Source: Helicobacter sp. MIT 11-5569
Lineage (GTDB): Bacteria > Campylobacterota > Campylobacteria > Campylobacterales > Helicobacteraceae
Assembly: GCF_000765695.2 (NCBI RefSeq)
Contig: NZ_JRPB02000002.1
Location: 167,927 to 231,926, forward strand
Reading direction: 5' to 3'
DNA length: 64,000 bases
Shown: piece after piece, positions 54,391 through 63,907 of the stretch
Numbering within the stretch: the first letter of the stretch is position 1
Layout: every line of letters starts with the position of its first letter
Translations under genes and position numbers: made by a program
The notes under the pieces: generated by a model
Seen by the model: the letters and a program-made list of their open reading frames with translations, nothing else
Databases searched by the model: none
Told to the model about the DNA's origin: nothing

Positions 54391-54908
54391 AGTAGCGCTA
54401 ATACAAGAAATTATGTTTAATTGGGAGGCTTACTCTATTGAAGAGATAAAAGATATGGTTAAGGATTTGCCAATGAAGTTATTGCGTTATTTGGGCTCTG
54501 AACACCCAGATAATAGAGTAAGAAAACTTTTCTTTCGGTTGAGCAATGTTTCTATCGGGGGGGGGGGTAGTTATTAATAGGGGATTGATTATTAGCGATA
54601 ATTATGAGCCTTTAGTTGTCATAGGGGATAGATGTGCGCTTGCTACAAATATCAGTATAATTGCGGATTCTAATCCTAATAATAGTCTTTTAAAGGATTT
54701 AAAGAGTGTTGAGAGTTGTATTTTTTCTAAGCCTGTAATTTTGGAATCTGATGTTTGGGTTGGCGCAAATGCTATTATTTTGGGTGGTGTTAGAATCGCA
54801 GAGGGTAGTATTATAGGAGCTGGTGCGTTAGTTAATAAAGATACAGAGCCTTATTGTGTTTATGCAGGAGTTCCTATAAGGAAACTTAGGAAACTTAAAG
54901 ATTTTTGA
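54383..54908 (+). pseudogene. Phase-variable hexapeptide acyltransferase, OFF (G11)
   Basis: From ATG 54383, 58 codons (MNKVALIQEIMFNWEAYSIEE...) reach a G11 tract and then stop (GGGGSY-TAA). The other frame continues as a hexapeptide acyltransferase: VVINRGLIISDNYEPLVVIGD, ESDVWVGANAIILGGVRIAEGSIIGAGALVNKD, YAGVPIRKLRK. G10 or G13 would give a 174-residue enzyme. The active-site His and the CoA-binding coils are in the part now not translated. It overlaps the formyltransferase by 8 bp. Confidence 0.85.
54557..54567 (+). repeat. Poly-G tract, 11 nt
   Basis: Shortest tract in the island. In-frame lengths are 10 and 13. Confidence 0.95.
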
Positions 54909-54951
54909 GATTACGCTTTTATGGTGAGTATTTTTATTAAGAAATTCTTGA

Positions 54952-54957
54952 TATAAT
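54952..54957 (+). promoter_or_regulatory. -10 box (TATAAT) before the deacetylase-like gene
   Basis: TTGATATAATACC, about 40 bp before the start. It suggests a new transcription unit begins in the 88-bp gap after the acyltransferase. Confidence 0.5.
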
Positions 54958-54996
54958 ACCGCGCTAAAATGTTTTATTATGGGGAGAGTGATAGTT

Positions 54997-55722
54997 ATGG
55001 ATTTTGGATTAGTAAGTGAGATTAATCCTTCTATACCGCATTCTTTTAAAAAAACTTTCTTAACTTTTGATATTGATTGGGCAAGCGATGCAGTGCTAGA
55101 ATATTGCATTAATATTTTAGAGCAAGCTAATGTTAAAGTAACTTGGTTTGTTACGCATCAAACTCCTTTGCTTGATAGGTTGAGAGAAAATCCTAATTTT
55201 GAGCTTGGCATACATCCTAATTTTAATCCTTTGCTAGAGGGAGATTTTCGTTATGGCAATCATTATGCTAAGGTTTTAGAATATTATTTAAATATTGTTC
55301 CTGAAGCTAAAACAATGAGAAGTCATTGTCTTGGAATTTCTAGTAGAATCTTGAGTGAAGCTAAAAGATTAGGCATTACACATGAGAGCAATATTTTAGT
55401 TCCAATGATGACCTATAATAGTGCGGGGGGGGGGGGCTTTTTGAAGCCTTATTCTAATTGGGATAAATTGATTCGTTGCCCTTATCATTGGGCAGATGAT
55501 GTAGCTTGTATGTATGAAAAAAGAATTGATATTTGTAGTATTAAGAGTAATGGCTATTTTATGTTTGGATTCCACCCTATCCATATCTTTTTGAATACAG
55601 AATCTTTAAATCGTTATGAAAGTGCTAGGAGTTATTTTAAAGATTATAATTTGCTAAAACAATATCAAGGGAATTCGCCTTTTGGTAGTCGTGCTATCTT
55701 GGATAGTCTTTTAGGCACATAA
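54997..55722 (+). CDS. Polysaccharide deacetylase-like protein with in-frame poly-G (ON at G12)
   Basis: 241 residues from ATG 54997; a longer start at 54979 lacks a ribosome site, whereas GGGAGAG precedes the chosen region. Motifs FLTFDIDWASDAVLEYCI (Asp pair), VTWFVTHQTPLLDRL, NFELGIHPNFNPL (metal His) and FGFHPIHIFL recall NodB-type carbohydrate esterases, as used on amino-sugars. A G12 tract at 55425 lies in NSAGGGGFLKP and is in frame now; any other length not differing by three would truncate it by ~95 residues. Confidence 0.72.
   Translation: MDFGLVSEINPSIPHSFKKTFLTFDIDWASDAVLEYCINILEQANVKVTWFVTHQTPLLDRLRENPNFELGIHPNFNPLLEGDFRYGNHYAKVLEYYLNIVPEAKTMRSHCLGISSRILSEAKRLGITHESNILVPMMTYNSAGGGGFLKPYSNWDKLIRCPYHWADDVACMYEKRIDICSIKSNGYFMFGFHPIHIFLNTESLNRYESARSYFKDYNLLKQYQGNSPFGSRAILDSLLGT
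55425..55436 (+). repeat. Poly-G tract, 12 nt
   Basis: Preceded by AGTGC. In frame at 12, so the gene is ON in this sequence. Confidence 0.95.
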
Positions 55723-55750
55723 GTATAATGCAAATTTAGGAGAATAAAAA

Positions 55751-56641
55751 ATGGTTTCACATTTGAATATGAATAAAATCACCATAGAGCAATGGGGAAT
55801 AGAATGTCTAGATGGTGTTGAATCTGTGGAGTCAAATACGATGAGCTATGCAGAAAATAAAGCTTTTTTTCTTAAAGCGGTTGCCAATCCAAATATTATA
55901 ATTCTTCTCACAACAGAGCAAATTTATTATGAATTGCAATCTTATATCAAAAGAGAAATTACGATATTTCTTACAGATAATCCTAGATTTTATTTTTGGA
56001 AAATTCATAATCAATATGGAGAAAGATTTAAAGAACGCATTTATAGTGTGGAGGGCTATCGTGGTAGTAATGTCAAAATCCATTCTACTGCACATATTGA
56101 TGAAAATGTTTATTTGGGTGATAATGTTGAAGTTGGAGTTCATGCATATATTGCAGCTAATTCTTATATTGGTGATAATTCTTATATTGGAAATGGTGTT
56201 GTTATAGGTGCTCAAGGGTTAGAATTAGCCTATAATGGTTATGAAAAAGTAATGATTCGCCGTTATGGGGGAGTTAGGATAGCAAATGATGTTCATATTA
56301 TGGATAATAGTGTGGTGAGCAAGTCCATATGGGGAGTTACAGATTTACAGGATTCTGTTTCTATTGCCGTTTTGTGCAATATCGCTGCTAATTGTATTAT
56401 AGGTAAAGCAACTCGTATGTCTGGAAATTGTTTAGTAGGAGGCAGTGCTAAACTTGGAGAAAATGTAATCTTAGGTCCTTCTGTAACGATTAAAGACGGG
56501 ATAAGCATAGGTTCAAATTCAAGAGTTAGAATTGGAAGTGTTGTGGTGCAGAGTTTCCCTGAAAATTCTGATATTTCTGGAAATTTTGCCTACAATCATA
56601 CTAAAAATATTCGTAATTTTATAAAGGTCAAAAATGGATAA
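55751..56641 (+). CDS. LpxD-like hexapeptide acyltransferase
   Basis: 296 residues. The N-terminal ~90 residues form an LpxD-type substrate-binding domain (AFFLKAVANPNIIILLTTEQ; PRFYFWKIHNQYGERF), followed by a long left-handed helix (VKIHSTAHIDENVYLGDNVEVG ... GNGVVIGAQGLEL ... ANCIIGKATRMSGNCLVGGSAKLGENVILG). LpxD uses acyl-ACP, which fits the ACP gene 2 kb downstream. An AGGAGA site precedes the start. Its stop overlaps the next gene by 8 bp. Confidence 0.78.
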   Translation: MVSHLNMNKITIEQWGIECLDGVESVESNTMSYAENKAFFLKAVANPNIIILLTTEQIYYELQSYIKREITIFLTDNPRFYFWKIHNQYGERFKERIYSVEGYRGSNVKIHSTAHIDENVYLGDNVEVGVHAYIAANSYIGDNSYIGNGVVIGAQGLELAYNGYEKVMIRRYGGVRIANDVHIMDNSVVSKSIWGVTDLQDSVSIAVLCNIAANCIIGKATRMSGNCLVGGSAKLGENVILGPSVTIKDGISIGSNSRVRIGSVVVQSFPENSDISGNFAYNHTKNIRNFIKVKNG

Positions 56642-57266
56642 GCTTCAATCTATTTCATTAGATGATTTATATTATTTAGGCAACCGCAATTATATTCAAG
56701 GCGGAACAATTTACGAATTACTTTTACCTAGAATCCTACATATTTTTTCTGCCCCTACAAACCTTGATTTTACTTATCGTTCTATTATCCAAAAAAATCT
56801 TATTTTTCTTAACAAGCAGCAAGAAGATAAAGAAATTAAGATTGTTATGAAATTAGAAGATAGAGATAAAAAATATAAATTTTATGGTTACCATAAAGAG
56901 GATTCTCCAATCATTCAAGAGAGGATTTCTTATGATGAAGAAGAAATTTTAAAAACTGCAATAATCAATCAGAATAATATCTTTTTAAATCATTTTATAG
57001 GAAAAGATATATCTGTCGTGAGATATGTAATTGCAATGAATAAAGAATTGCTTAATACATTATTCAAAGATGAGATTAAAGATTACAAATGGTTTCTATC
57101 AAGATTAACATTAGATAAAATTATTAATGAAAGTGAGATACAAGAAATCCAACTCAAATATTGTTCTAGGTTTGAATTTCAAATCGTTAAAACGGAAATT
57201 TTTATTAATCAAATAAGTGTTGGTTTTATTTATTTTTCTCTTAAAAGGAATGATTATGTTTCTTGA
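56634..57266 (+). CDS. Unknown protein A of a paralog pair (next to FabH/ACP)
   Basis: 210 residues, soluble, not recognised. The N-terminus NYIQGGTIYELLLPRI and the C-terminus FEFQIVKTEIFINQISVGFIYFSLKR align by eye with the next gene (DYVHGTTIYDFLLDNI; FNYQLMKTIVFVDKREIGYIYFSCKR). Each ending and the conserved His/Gly-Thr-Ile-Tyr block hint at a hotdog-like acyl-ACP-processing fold, in line with the FabH/ACP neighbours, but this is inference. No poly-G here. It overlaps both neighbours. Confidence 0.6.
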   Translation: MDKLQSISLDDLYYLGNRNYIQGGTIYELLLPRILHIFSAPTNLDFTYRSIIQKNLIFLNKQQEDKEIKIVMKLEDRDKKYKFYGYHKEDSPIIQERISYDEEEILKTAIINQNNIFLNHFIGKDISVVRYVIAMNKELLNTLFKDEIKDYKWFLSRLTLDKIINESEIQEIQLKYCSRFEFQIVKTEIFINQISVGFIYFSLKRNDYVS

Positions 57267-57861
57267 AAACTCATTGTATAGTGATTTTGCTTTTAAGGCA
57301 GAGCGTGATTATGTGCATGGAACAACAATTTATGATTTTTTGTTAGACAATATTAGTGGTATTGGGGGGGGGGGGGGGGATTTGTTGCTTGATTTAGTGT
57401 TTCATAAACTTGCACGCAAGAACCTTTGCTTTACTATGGAAAAACCACAAAATTTAGAAGATATTGTCTTGACCCTTAAATGCCAAAATAAAAAAGAGAA
57501 AATTAAAATTTTTGCAACAGAATATGAAAAAAATATTGTCAAACGGATTCCATATAATGAAGATGAAATTACAAATAAAGCTACTTTTAGCGATAATCAA
57601 GCCATAATTTCAAAAAATAGCAATTATTCTTTTATAGAACACCTTGTTTCTTTGAATAAATCTTTACTTTCCAAAATTTTTGACGATATTAAGGGTAAGT
57701 TTTATTTTTCGCGACTTGAGCTTAAAGAAGGTTTTATAAGAGATTTTAGCTCTATACAGCTTTTTTATCAATCGCATTTTAATTATCAATTAATGAAGAC
57801 AATAGTTTTTGTTGATAAGAGAGAAATAGGATATATTTATTTTTCTTGTAAAAGGAGTTGA
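57256..57861 (+). CDS. Unknown protein B of a paralog pair, poly-G near N-terminus (ON at G16)
   Basis: 201 residues from ATG 57256, spaced 6 bp from AAAAGGA; the ORF's upstream extension overlaps gene A. The protein is a paralog of gene A (block DYVHGTTIYDFLLDNISGI, then a five-Gly segment encoded by G16, then DLLLDLVFHKLARKNLCF). The tract replaces a loop that has no Gly run in the paralog. It is in frame now; a change of one base would abolish about 160 residues. It directly precedes the FabH-like gene. Confidence 0.65.
   Translation: MFLENSLYSDFAFKAERDYVHGTTIYDFLLDNISGIGGGGGDLLLDLVFHKLARKNLCFTMEKPQNLEDIVLTLKCQNKKEKIKIFATEYEKNIVKRIPYNEDEITNKATFSDNQAIISKNSNYSFIEHLVSLNKSLLSKIFDDIKGKFYFSRLELKEGFIRDFSSIQLFYQSHFNYQLMKTIVFVDKREIGYIYFSCKRS
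57364..57379 (+). repeat. Poly-G tract, 16 nt
   Basis: The longest tract in the window. In frame (ON), encoding five Gly plus the first base of Asp. Confidence 0.95.
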
Positions 57862-57864
57862 TAA

Positions 57865-58782
57865 GTGATAGGCATAGAAGAGATAGCAGGCTACATTCCT
57901 CCACATAGAATCTCAAATGATGCACTTGCCAAACAATATGGTTTAGAAGAAAATTTTATTCAAGAAAAAATAGGCGTGATTAAGCATTCTGTAATGGGTG
58001 AAGATGAGAGTGCCATGACCATGTGTTTAGAAGCTTTTAAGGATTTACAAAAGAAAATAGAAATAGAAAATATTGATGTTATTATAACAATTACACAAAA
58101 TCCAGATTATAATATTCCCCACCTTTCTGCTTTATTACATAAAGAATTGGGATTTGATAAAAAAACAGCTTGTTTTGATATTTCTTTAGGTTGTTCAGGA
58201 TATGTTTATGGGTTGTCTATTATTCAATCCTTTATGCACTCAAATAACTTTAAAAAAGGATTGCTTTTTACAGCAGACCCATATTCTCGTATAGTGGATA
58301 AAAATGATAAAAATACCGCTTTGCTTTTTGGCGATGGAGCATCTGTAACGCTTTTAAGTGAAAATGCAAAATTTTATCCCAAAAGAACTTTGTTTGGCAC
58401 TGATGGCTTAGCAGGTTGGGATTCTTTGATTTGCCGTAATCAAAAATTAGAAATGAATGGGAGACAAGTGTTTAGCTTCGCTGCTACGGAAGTCCCAAAG
58501 CAGATTAAACAACTCTTAGAGGCTGAAAATTTGAATCTTGCAGATATTGATTTATTCATCTTGCATCAAGGAAGTCGTTATATTGTCCAAACAATCCAGA
58601 AACGCTTAGGTGTGGAAGAATGTAAAGTGCCTTATGAAATTTTTGATTATGGCAATACAATTTCATCATCTATTCCTTTAATCTTGAGAAATTACCTTTG
58701 CAATAAAGATATAAAAAGGATAGTTTTGAGTGGTTTTGGAGTAGGATTTTCTTGGGCAAGTTCAATTTTAACAAAGGAGTGA
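57865..58782 (+). CDS. FabH-like 3-oxoacyl-ACP synthase III
   Basis: 305 residues of the KAS III family, condensing acyl-CoA or acyl-ACP with malonyl-ACP. The catalytic triad is present: Cys110 in DISLGCSGYVYG, His234 in FILHQGSRYI, and Asn264 in DYGNTISSSIPL. The GFGVGFSW C-terminus is typical. It starts with GTG behind AAAGGAG, 3 bp after gene B. Flagellar glycosylation loci of C. jejuni also hold fabH and acpP copies, so this is probably a dedicated, not housekeeping, enzyme. Confidence 0.88.
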   Translation: MIGIEEIAGYIPPHRISNDALAKQYGLEENFIQEKIGVIKHSVMGEDESAMTMCLEAFKDLQKKIEIENIDVIITITQNPDYNIPHLSALLHKELGFDKKTACFDISLGCSGYVYGLSIIQSFMHSNNFKKGLLFTADPYSRIVDKNDKNTALLFGDGASVTLLSENAKFYPKRTLFGTDGLAGWDSLICRNQKLEMNGRQVFSFAATEVPKQIKQLLEAENLNLADIDLFILHQGSRYIVQTIQKRLGVEECKVPYEIFDYGNTISSSIPLILRNYLCNKDIKRIVLSGFGVGFSWASSILTKE

Positions 58783-58785
58783 AAT

Positions 58786-59022
58786 ATGGAAATTAACAAT
58801 AAAGTAATTAGAGAAATTCTTCAAGAGATTGATATTTTGGGTGAAGTTGATGAATTATCTGATGATTTAGGGCTTGTAGATCAGGGTGTAGATAGTTTGG
58901 ATATGGCAAATTTATATTTAAAACTAGAAGAGCATTTTGGTATTAAAATACCTGATTCTGACTTGCATTTGGTGCAAAGTATCAATGGAATAAGAGAATA
59001 TCTAAAAGAAAGAGCACAATAA
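58786..59022 (+). CDS. Acyl carrier protein
   Basis: 78 residues. The phosphopantetheine attachment Ser37 lies in GVDSLDMANLYLKLEEHF, the ACP consensus. It probably carries the acyl chain made by the adjacent FabH-like enzyme and donated to the LpxD-like acyltransferase. An AAAGGAG site precedes the start, 3 bp from the fabH-like stop. The 181-bp gap that follows contains the second sigma28-like block. Confidence 0.92.
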   Translation: MEINNKVIREILQEIDILGEVDELSDDLGLVDQGVDSLDMANLYLKLEEHFGIKIPDSDLHLVQSINGIREYLKERAQ

Positions 59023-59113
59023 TTATGAAAGTTATGCTTAAGTTGTGCGGAGTTATATTTTACACAAGATTTACTAATCGCTTCTATGTAAGGCTTTGAT
59101 TCCACATAAATGT

Positions 59114-59169
59114 TTTTTAGAATTTTTGTTTGTTTTAATTTAAGTTTTGTTAGTATTCTGCCGATATTT
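59114..59169 (+). promoter_or_regulatory. 56-bp duplicated block with sigma28-like (FliA) promoter, copy 2
   Basis: Identical to 45111-45166. TTTAAGTTT at 59139-59147 and GCCGATAT at 59160-59167. It drives the glycosyltransferase and the coupled radical SAM array. Confidence 0.8.
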
Positions 59170-59203
59170 ATCGGGAAATTTAAGATTATTATAAAGAATA
59201 GCA

Positions 59204-61294
59204 ATGCAATTACAAGAGATAACGCAACGTTTAAAAGTCGCGCAAAATAAGCAAGAAATTAATGTGGTAATGACTTTGATTAGAGCTTTTGGACAAGAGT
59301 GGCAAGAAGGATTAAGCACAGAAGAATCTAAGGAGATTATAGGGCTAATTAGAGAAAAGGCTTTAGAAATAATCTTCACAAAAGGTGATGTGCCAGATAG
59401 AGATTTTTTGTGGGCGTATGGAATCTTTAAAAATCTTGAAAAAAAAGAGGGGATAGAGGCTTTAAAGGATTCGCGATTCCAAAGTTATGTGGATTTGTGT
59501 TTAGCATATGTAAAAAATACTGAAATTTCTTATTATGAACAATTATTATTTATTGATTGTGCGTGTGTTGCACTTTTGCTTAGCGGAGAGAGTGATGGCG
59601 CGATTAAATTCTTTTTATCACATAGCATTTATTTAAATTTGCGTGAGAATTATATTGTAGATTTAAATAATTTTGTTAGTGCATTTATGGGATATTATGC
59701 GATTCCTATTGAATGGGTTTTAGAGGCGCAAAGAGACGCGCTTAAAAGTCCGTATTATGAAGGGCTGACAAATGATGATAAAAAATCTGTCTTTTTGTGG
59801 AGTATGCATATTTTTTGGAATGTGCAACATTATTATAATAACTTAAAATGGAAAGAAAATTTTCCAACTTGGCTTGAAGTTTTAGAACGCTTGCTTAAGC
59901 AGGGGAATTTAGACTTAGCAATGTATGTGAGCTTTTATATTTATCATAAATTTGGAAATAGCGCGCAGACACAAGAGGATTGGCAAGAATATAATGATAA
60001 GGTTGTTAAACTTACAGAGCCATATTTTGTAGAGTATGGCAAAACGTTGCCAAAATGTAAAGATAAAATTGATACAACAAATGGGCGCAAAATAAAAATT
60101 GGAATCTTAAAAGATAGAATCGTAGAAAATTCTCCTTACAAGGTGGAATATTCTTTATGCAAGGCATTGCTGCAAGATAAAGAATTTGCAGAGAAATATG
60201 AAATTGTAGTGTATTCTATGGCATATATCCAAAAAAGTGATGATGATGTGCGAGTAATGCAAGATTTTGCACAGATTGGAGTATCTGTTTTTAGCCCTGC
60301 GTATAAGATGGTGCGTGAGAGAAGTTATTATGTTTCGCATTTGCAAAAGGCTTTGGTAATTAGAGATTCCATTTTAAGTGAGGGGATTGATATTTTAATC
60401 TCCACAGGAACGATTGATTGTAGTGATTTTCTCTTTGCTACAAGAAGTGCGCCTAAACAGATATTTTGGAGTCATGGGAATGGGCGATATGATGTGGCTG
60501 GGATTGATGAGAGGATAAGTCATTTTGTCTCTTCTGAACCTCCTTATAAATTTTTAAGTTTCCCTGTTGTTGTAGATAGGGAGAAATTTTATAATCCACC
60601 AAGAGATCCTAAAGTCATAGAAGCAGAAAAAGCAAAATATCCTATCAAAAAAGACACGGTTGTGCTTGGTGTGATTGGGCGGCTTGTCAAGGTAGATAGT
60701 GATGAATTTTTAGAGTGTGTCGCTAGAGTGATGAAAAAGCATAAAAATACAATATTTATCGCGGCTGGAAATGGCAATATACCGGTAATTAGAGAAAAGG
60801 TAGAAAAGCTTGGAATCTCAGAGAGATTCTTTATGCCCGGATTTGTAGATGCGCATATTTATGGGCATATTATTGATGTATTTTGTGATACTTTCCCTTT
60901 GGACCAAGGGGAGAGTCGTTCAGAAGCTACTTTTAAAAGAAGAGTGTTAATTGTTGGCAATATGCTAAATAGAAATATAACAAGAGAAGAATATATAAAG
61001 CAAAGAAGAGAAAACTTGCAAAAATATAAAAAACATTATGTAGAGGCTGTTGGAAGTCTTGTTAATGACCTTAATGTGGAAGATTTTGAAAAATATTTTT
61101 GTCTTATGGATAATCTATGGTATTTTAATGAAAAAGAATGCTCTCATTCTATTGAAACTGCCGTTGATTTGTTATCTACATCAAAAAAACAAATATTATT
61201 AACATGGTCAGCCTTAGTTTCTATTGGGATATATTTTTTAGAACAAGATAATCTGAAAGAAATTAAAAATATATTAGGGAAAGTATTTTTATGA
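59204..61294 (+). CDS. Large glycosyltransferase, GT-B type, late-flagellar regulated
   Basis: 696 residues. The N-terminal ~280 residues are helical (TPR-like, no clear motif), and the C-terminal part is a GT-B glycosyltransferase: [91 protein letters not shown]. The overall build resembles the O-GlcNAc/HMW-type and flagellin-directed glycosyltransferases. Its stop overlaps the first radical SAM gene of the array (ATGA), so the two are translationally coupled under one sigma28-like promoter. Confidence 0.78.
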   Translation: MQLQEITQRLKVAQNKQEINVVMTLIRAFGQEWQEGLSTEESKEIIGLIREKALEIIFTKGDVPDRDFLWAYGIFKNLEKKEGIEALKDSRFQSYVDLCLAYVKNTEISYYEQLLFIDCACVALLLSGESDGAIKFFLSHSIYLNLRENYIVDLNNFVSAFMGYYAIPIEWVLEAQRDALKSPYYEGLTNDDKKSVFLWSMHIFWNVQHYYNNLKWKENFPTWLEVLERLLKQGNLDLAMYVSFYIYHKFGNSAQTQEDWQEYNDKVVKLTEPYFVEYGKTLPKCKDKIDTTNGRKIKIGILKDRIVENSPYKVEYSLCKALLQDKEFAEKYEIVVYSMAYIQKSDDDVRVMQDFAQIGVSVFSPAYKMVRERSYYVSHLQKALVIRDSILSEGIDILISTGTIDCSDFLFATRSAPKQIFWSHGNGRYDVAGIDERISHFVSSEPPYKFLSFPVVVDREKFYNPPRDPKVIEAEKAKYPIKKDTVVLGVIGRLVKVDSDEFLECVARVMKKHKNTIFIAAGNGNIPVIREKVEKLGISERFFMPGFVDAHIYGHIIDVFCDTFPLDQGESRSEATFKRRVLIVGNMLNRNITREEYIKQRRENLQKYKKHYVEAVGSLVNDLNVEDFEKYFCLMDNLWYFNEKECSHSIETAVDLLSTSKKQILLTWSALVSIGIYFLEQDNLKEIKNILGKVFL

Positions 61295-62587
61295 CACCAC
61301 CTATTTTAAAAGAATTATTTGACCAATGGCGTAAAGAAGGATTATCCTTCTGTGTAACGAGTGAAAATTATAATAAAAGTGTGGATTTGGTTGAAAATGT
61401 TGGAGTTTGTCTCTCTTTCCGCTATCCATTTGAAGAGTGTATTGAATCAGTTGAGTATTGGAGAGAAGAAAATAATTATAGAGGAGACCCTCCAAAATTT
61501 TTAGATGAAAATAAAATTGATAGGATAGCATCTTGGCTTATTGCTAAAAATACACCAAAAACTATTACTCTGCAAGTAACGACTTATTGTAATTATGAGT
61601 GTCCAATGTGTCCTTGGCATGGGAGAGGAAACGAATTCAAAGAAGAGTATTACAAACGAAATCCAGAACTTAAACAAGTGATTATGCCTATAGATAAGGC
61701 AAAAAAAATTATTGATGAAATCGTGGAATACGGTATGGAGCATATAGGTTTAACTCCTCAAGGGGAGTTTTTTCTATATCCTCATTGGGAAGAGTTGCTA
61801 GCATATACAACCCAAAAAAATATAGGTGTATCTCTAACAACAAATGGTTCTTTATTGACTGAAGAAGTGGTTAAGAAATTACAAAATTATAGAGTTGATA
61901 TTCTGTCAATTAGTGTTGATACTCTTGATTATCAAGTTTTCAAAAAAATTAGAAGTAAAAATGAAAAGCTTTTTACAAATACAATCAAAGCCCCCTTATT
62001 AATTGGCAATTTAAATACATATGGGCAAATTAATATTGTCAAGCAAGAAGATAATAAGGAAGAAATTGGTGCGATTTTAGAAAATTATCACCAATCCGAT
62101 AATATCAAACAAATATGTGTTATTAAAGAGGTTACTTATGATGATAGATTGGCAACACAGAGTTCTAATGAAAATCACCCTATTTCTTTATGTGAGGGAT
62201 TTGGGGAATATATTATCCAAGCAAATGGAAATGTTATTGGTTGTTGTTTTGCTGCATCTTATCCAAAAATTTTAGGTGCGGGGGGGGGGGGGGATTAATG
62301 TGTATTCCCATTCATTGAAAGATTGTATAGAAAAATTGAAAGCAAGCTTTATAGAAAAAGGAGAGTTATATAAATTGTGTTTAAAATGCCCTTCTTATAG
62401 AACTAGAATGAAAGATGAGGCTAGTATGGCAATAGAATTAGAAGGTAAATTTTTTTCTATAACAAATAGAAGTTTAAAGAGATATTTTTCTATCCCTAAG
62501 AAACTTTCTTCATTGTCTAACGATATTCTTTTATGGATGTATAAGAACAATATTGTAACAATGATGAAAAAAGACAAGATTTTGTAA
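61291..62587 (+). pseudogene. Phase-variable radical SAM/SPASM protein 2, C-terminus OFF (G14)
   Basis: The leader [18 protein letters not shown] begins at 61291; this member has no tract in the leader. Radical SAM cluster: TTYCNYECPMCPWHG. At G14 (62280-62293) the frame stops at D-TAA, giving 335 residues and omitting the C-terminal Cys motif KLCLKCPSY. G13 or G16 restores a 431-residue protein ending NNIVTMMKKDKIL. Present product therefore has the SAM cluster but lacks the second cluster region. Coupled to the glycosyltransferase by ATGA. Confidence 0.85.
62280..62293 (+). repeat. Poly-G tract, 14 nt
   Basis: Near the C-terminal region of radical SAM gene 2. In-frame lengths 13 and 16. 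Confidence 0.95.
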
Positions 62588-62680
62588 AATTTAATAAAGG
62601 AACATAATGACACCACCTATTTTAAAAGAATTATTTGACCAATGGCGTAAAGAAGGATTATCCTTTTGCGTAACGAGTGA
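62522..62680 (+). repeat. 159-bp exact direct repeat, copy 1 (gene 2 end / gene 3 start)
   Basis: Bases 62522-62680 are identical to 63842-64000 (offset 1320 bp). The repeat spans the last 22 codons of one array gene, the 19-bp spacer, and the first 24 or so codons of the next. Confidence 0.95.
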
Positions 62681-63907
62681 GAATTATAATAAAAGCTTAT
62701 CTTATAATCAAGATTCTGCTTCTGCGGGGGGGGGGGGGAATATATATTTAGTTACCCCTTTTATTGCCCATCCGGCGAGGAATGGATGGAGGGTAATCTT
62801 TATGATGGTGAACCTCCAAAGGCATTACCTAAAGAGCAGATTGAGCGTATTGGAAAGTATCTTCTCAAAAATCGTCGTATTAGTTCTGCGACTATTCATT
62901 TGACTTCAAAATGTAATTATACCTGCCCAATGTGTCCTTTTCATGGGAAAGGATATAATGAGGGAGTGCGGTATTTTAAAGACAATCCAGCCTTAAAGGC
63001 AGAAATAACACTTGAAAATGTGATAAATATTATTGATAAGGTTTCAGACTATGGGATTGAGAGAATAAGTTTTACAAGTCAAGGAGAAGCTTTATTGCAT
63101 CCTCGTATTCTTGAAATTATAAAATACTGTAAAGAGAAGGATATATATACTACTCTAACTTCTAATGGTGCAGTTGTCGATGATACGCTAGTTAAGCAGC
63201 TAAAAGAAGCTGGATTAGATGCAATTGATTTTAGTATTGATTCTGTGGATAAAATGACATATTCTAAAGTGAGGAGTGCAAACGACAGGGATTATAAAAG
63301 AGCTATATCAGCTCCAATAAAAACAAGAAAAGCAGGGATTTACACAAGCATACAATTTACTGAACAGAAAGATAATAAGGGACAATTTAATGATATATTA
63401 AAATATTATCTTCCATATGGGATTAATCAAATTAGAAATGCATTTGAATGTGAAATGGATAATAATGGATTTAAGAGAAAGGAAGTCTATATAAAAAACA
63501 ATGAATATTTTATAGGCTTGTGCGGATCTAATGAGTATATTATATTGCTAGATGGCACACTTATTGGATGTTGTGCTATGATGTATTTTTATAATCAAGC
63601 GCAAGATAGGCTGCCTAATGTTTTAAAGGATTCTAGTTTTGAGGAATCATTGCAAAAACTACACTTTTTTTTAGCAGAAGATAAGTTTATGCAAGATAAG
63701 TGCAGAAAATGTGCCGCTTATGTTCCAAGTGTTGCTGTTCTACAAAAACAGAAGATAGAAAATGGATACTTTGTTTTTGAATATACTGATGGGAGGGAAC
63801 TTAGATTTATTGTGCCTGAGCCTTTACGAATATTACCAAATGATATTCTTTTATGGATGTATAAGAACAATATTGTAACAATGATGAAAAAAGACAAGAT
63901 TTTGTAA
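62607..63907 (+). pseudogene. Phase-variable radical SAM/SPASM protein 3, OFF (G13)
   Basis: Leader as in gene 2, then YNQDSASA and a G13 tract at 62726. In the present length the frame runs on wrongly into a ~98-codon ORF. With 14 (or 11) G it joins IFSYPFYCPSGEEWMEGNLY and gives a 433-residue protein with LTSKCNYTCPMCPFHG, a middle distinct from genes 1 and 2, a C-terminal DKCRKCAAY motif and the shared ending NDILLWMYKNNIV. An AAAGG site precedes the start 19 bp after gene 2. Confidence 0.85.
62726..62738 (+). repeat. Poly-G tract, 13 nt
   Basis: Leader-linker tract of radical SAM gene 3. Needs 14 or 11 to be in frame, so OFF now. Confidence 0.95.
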
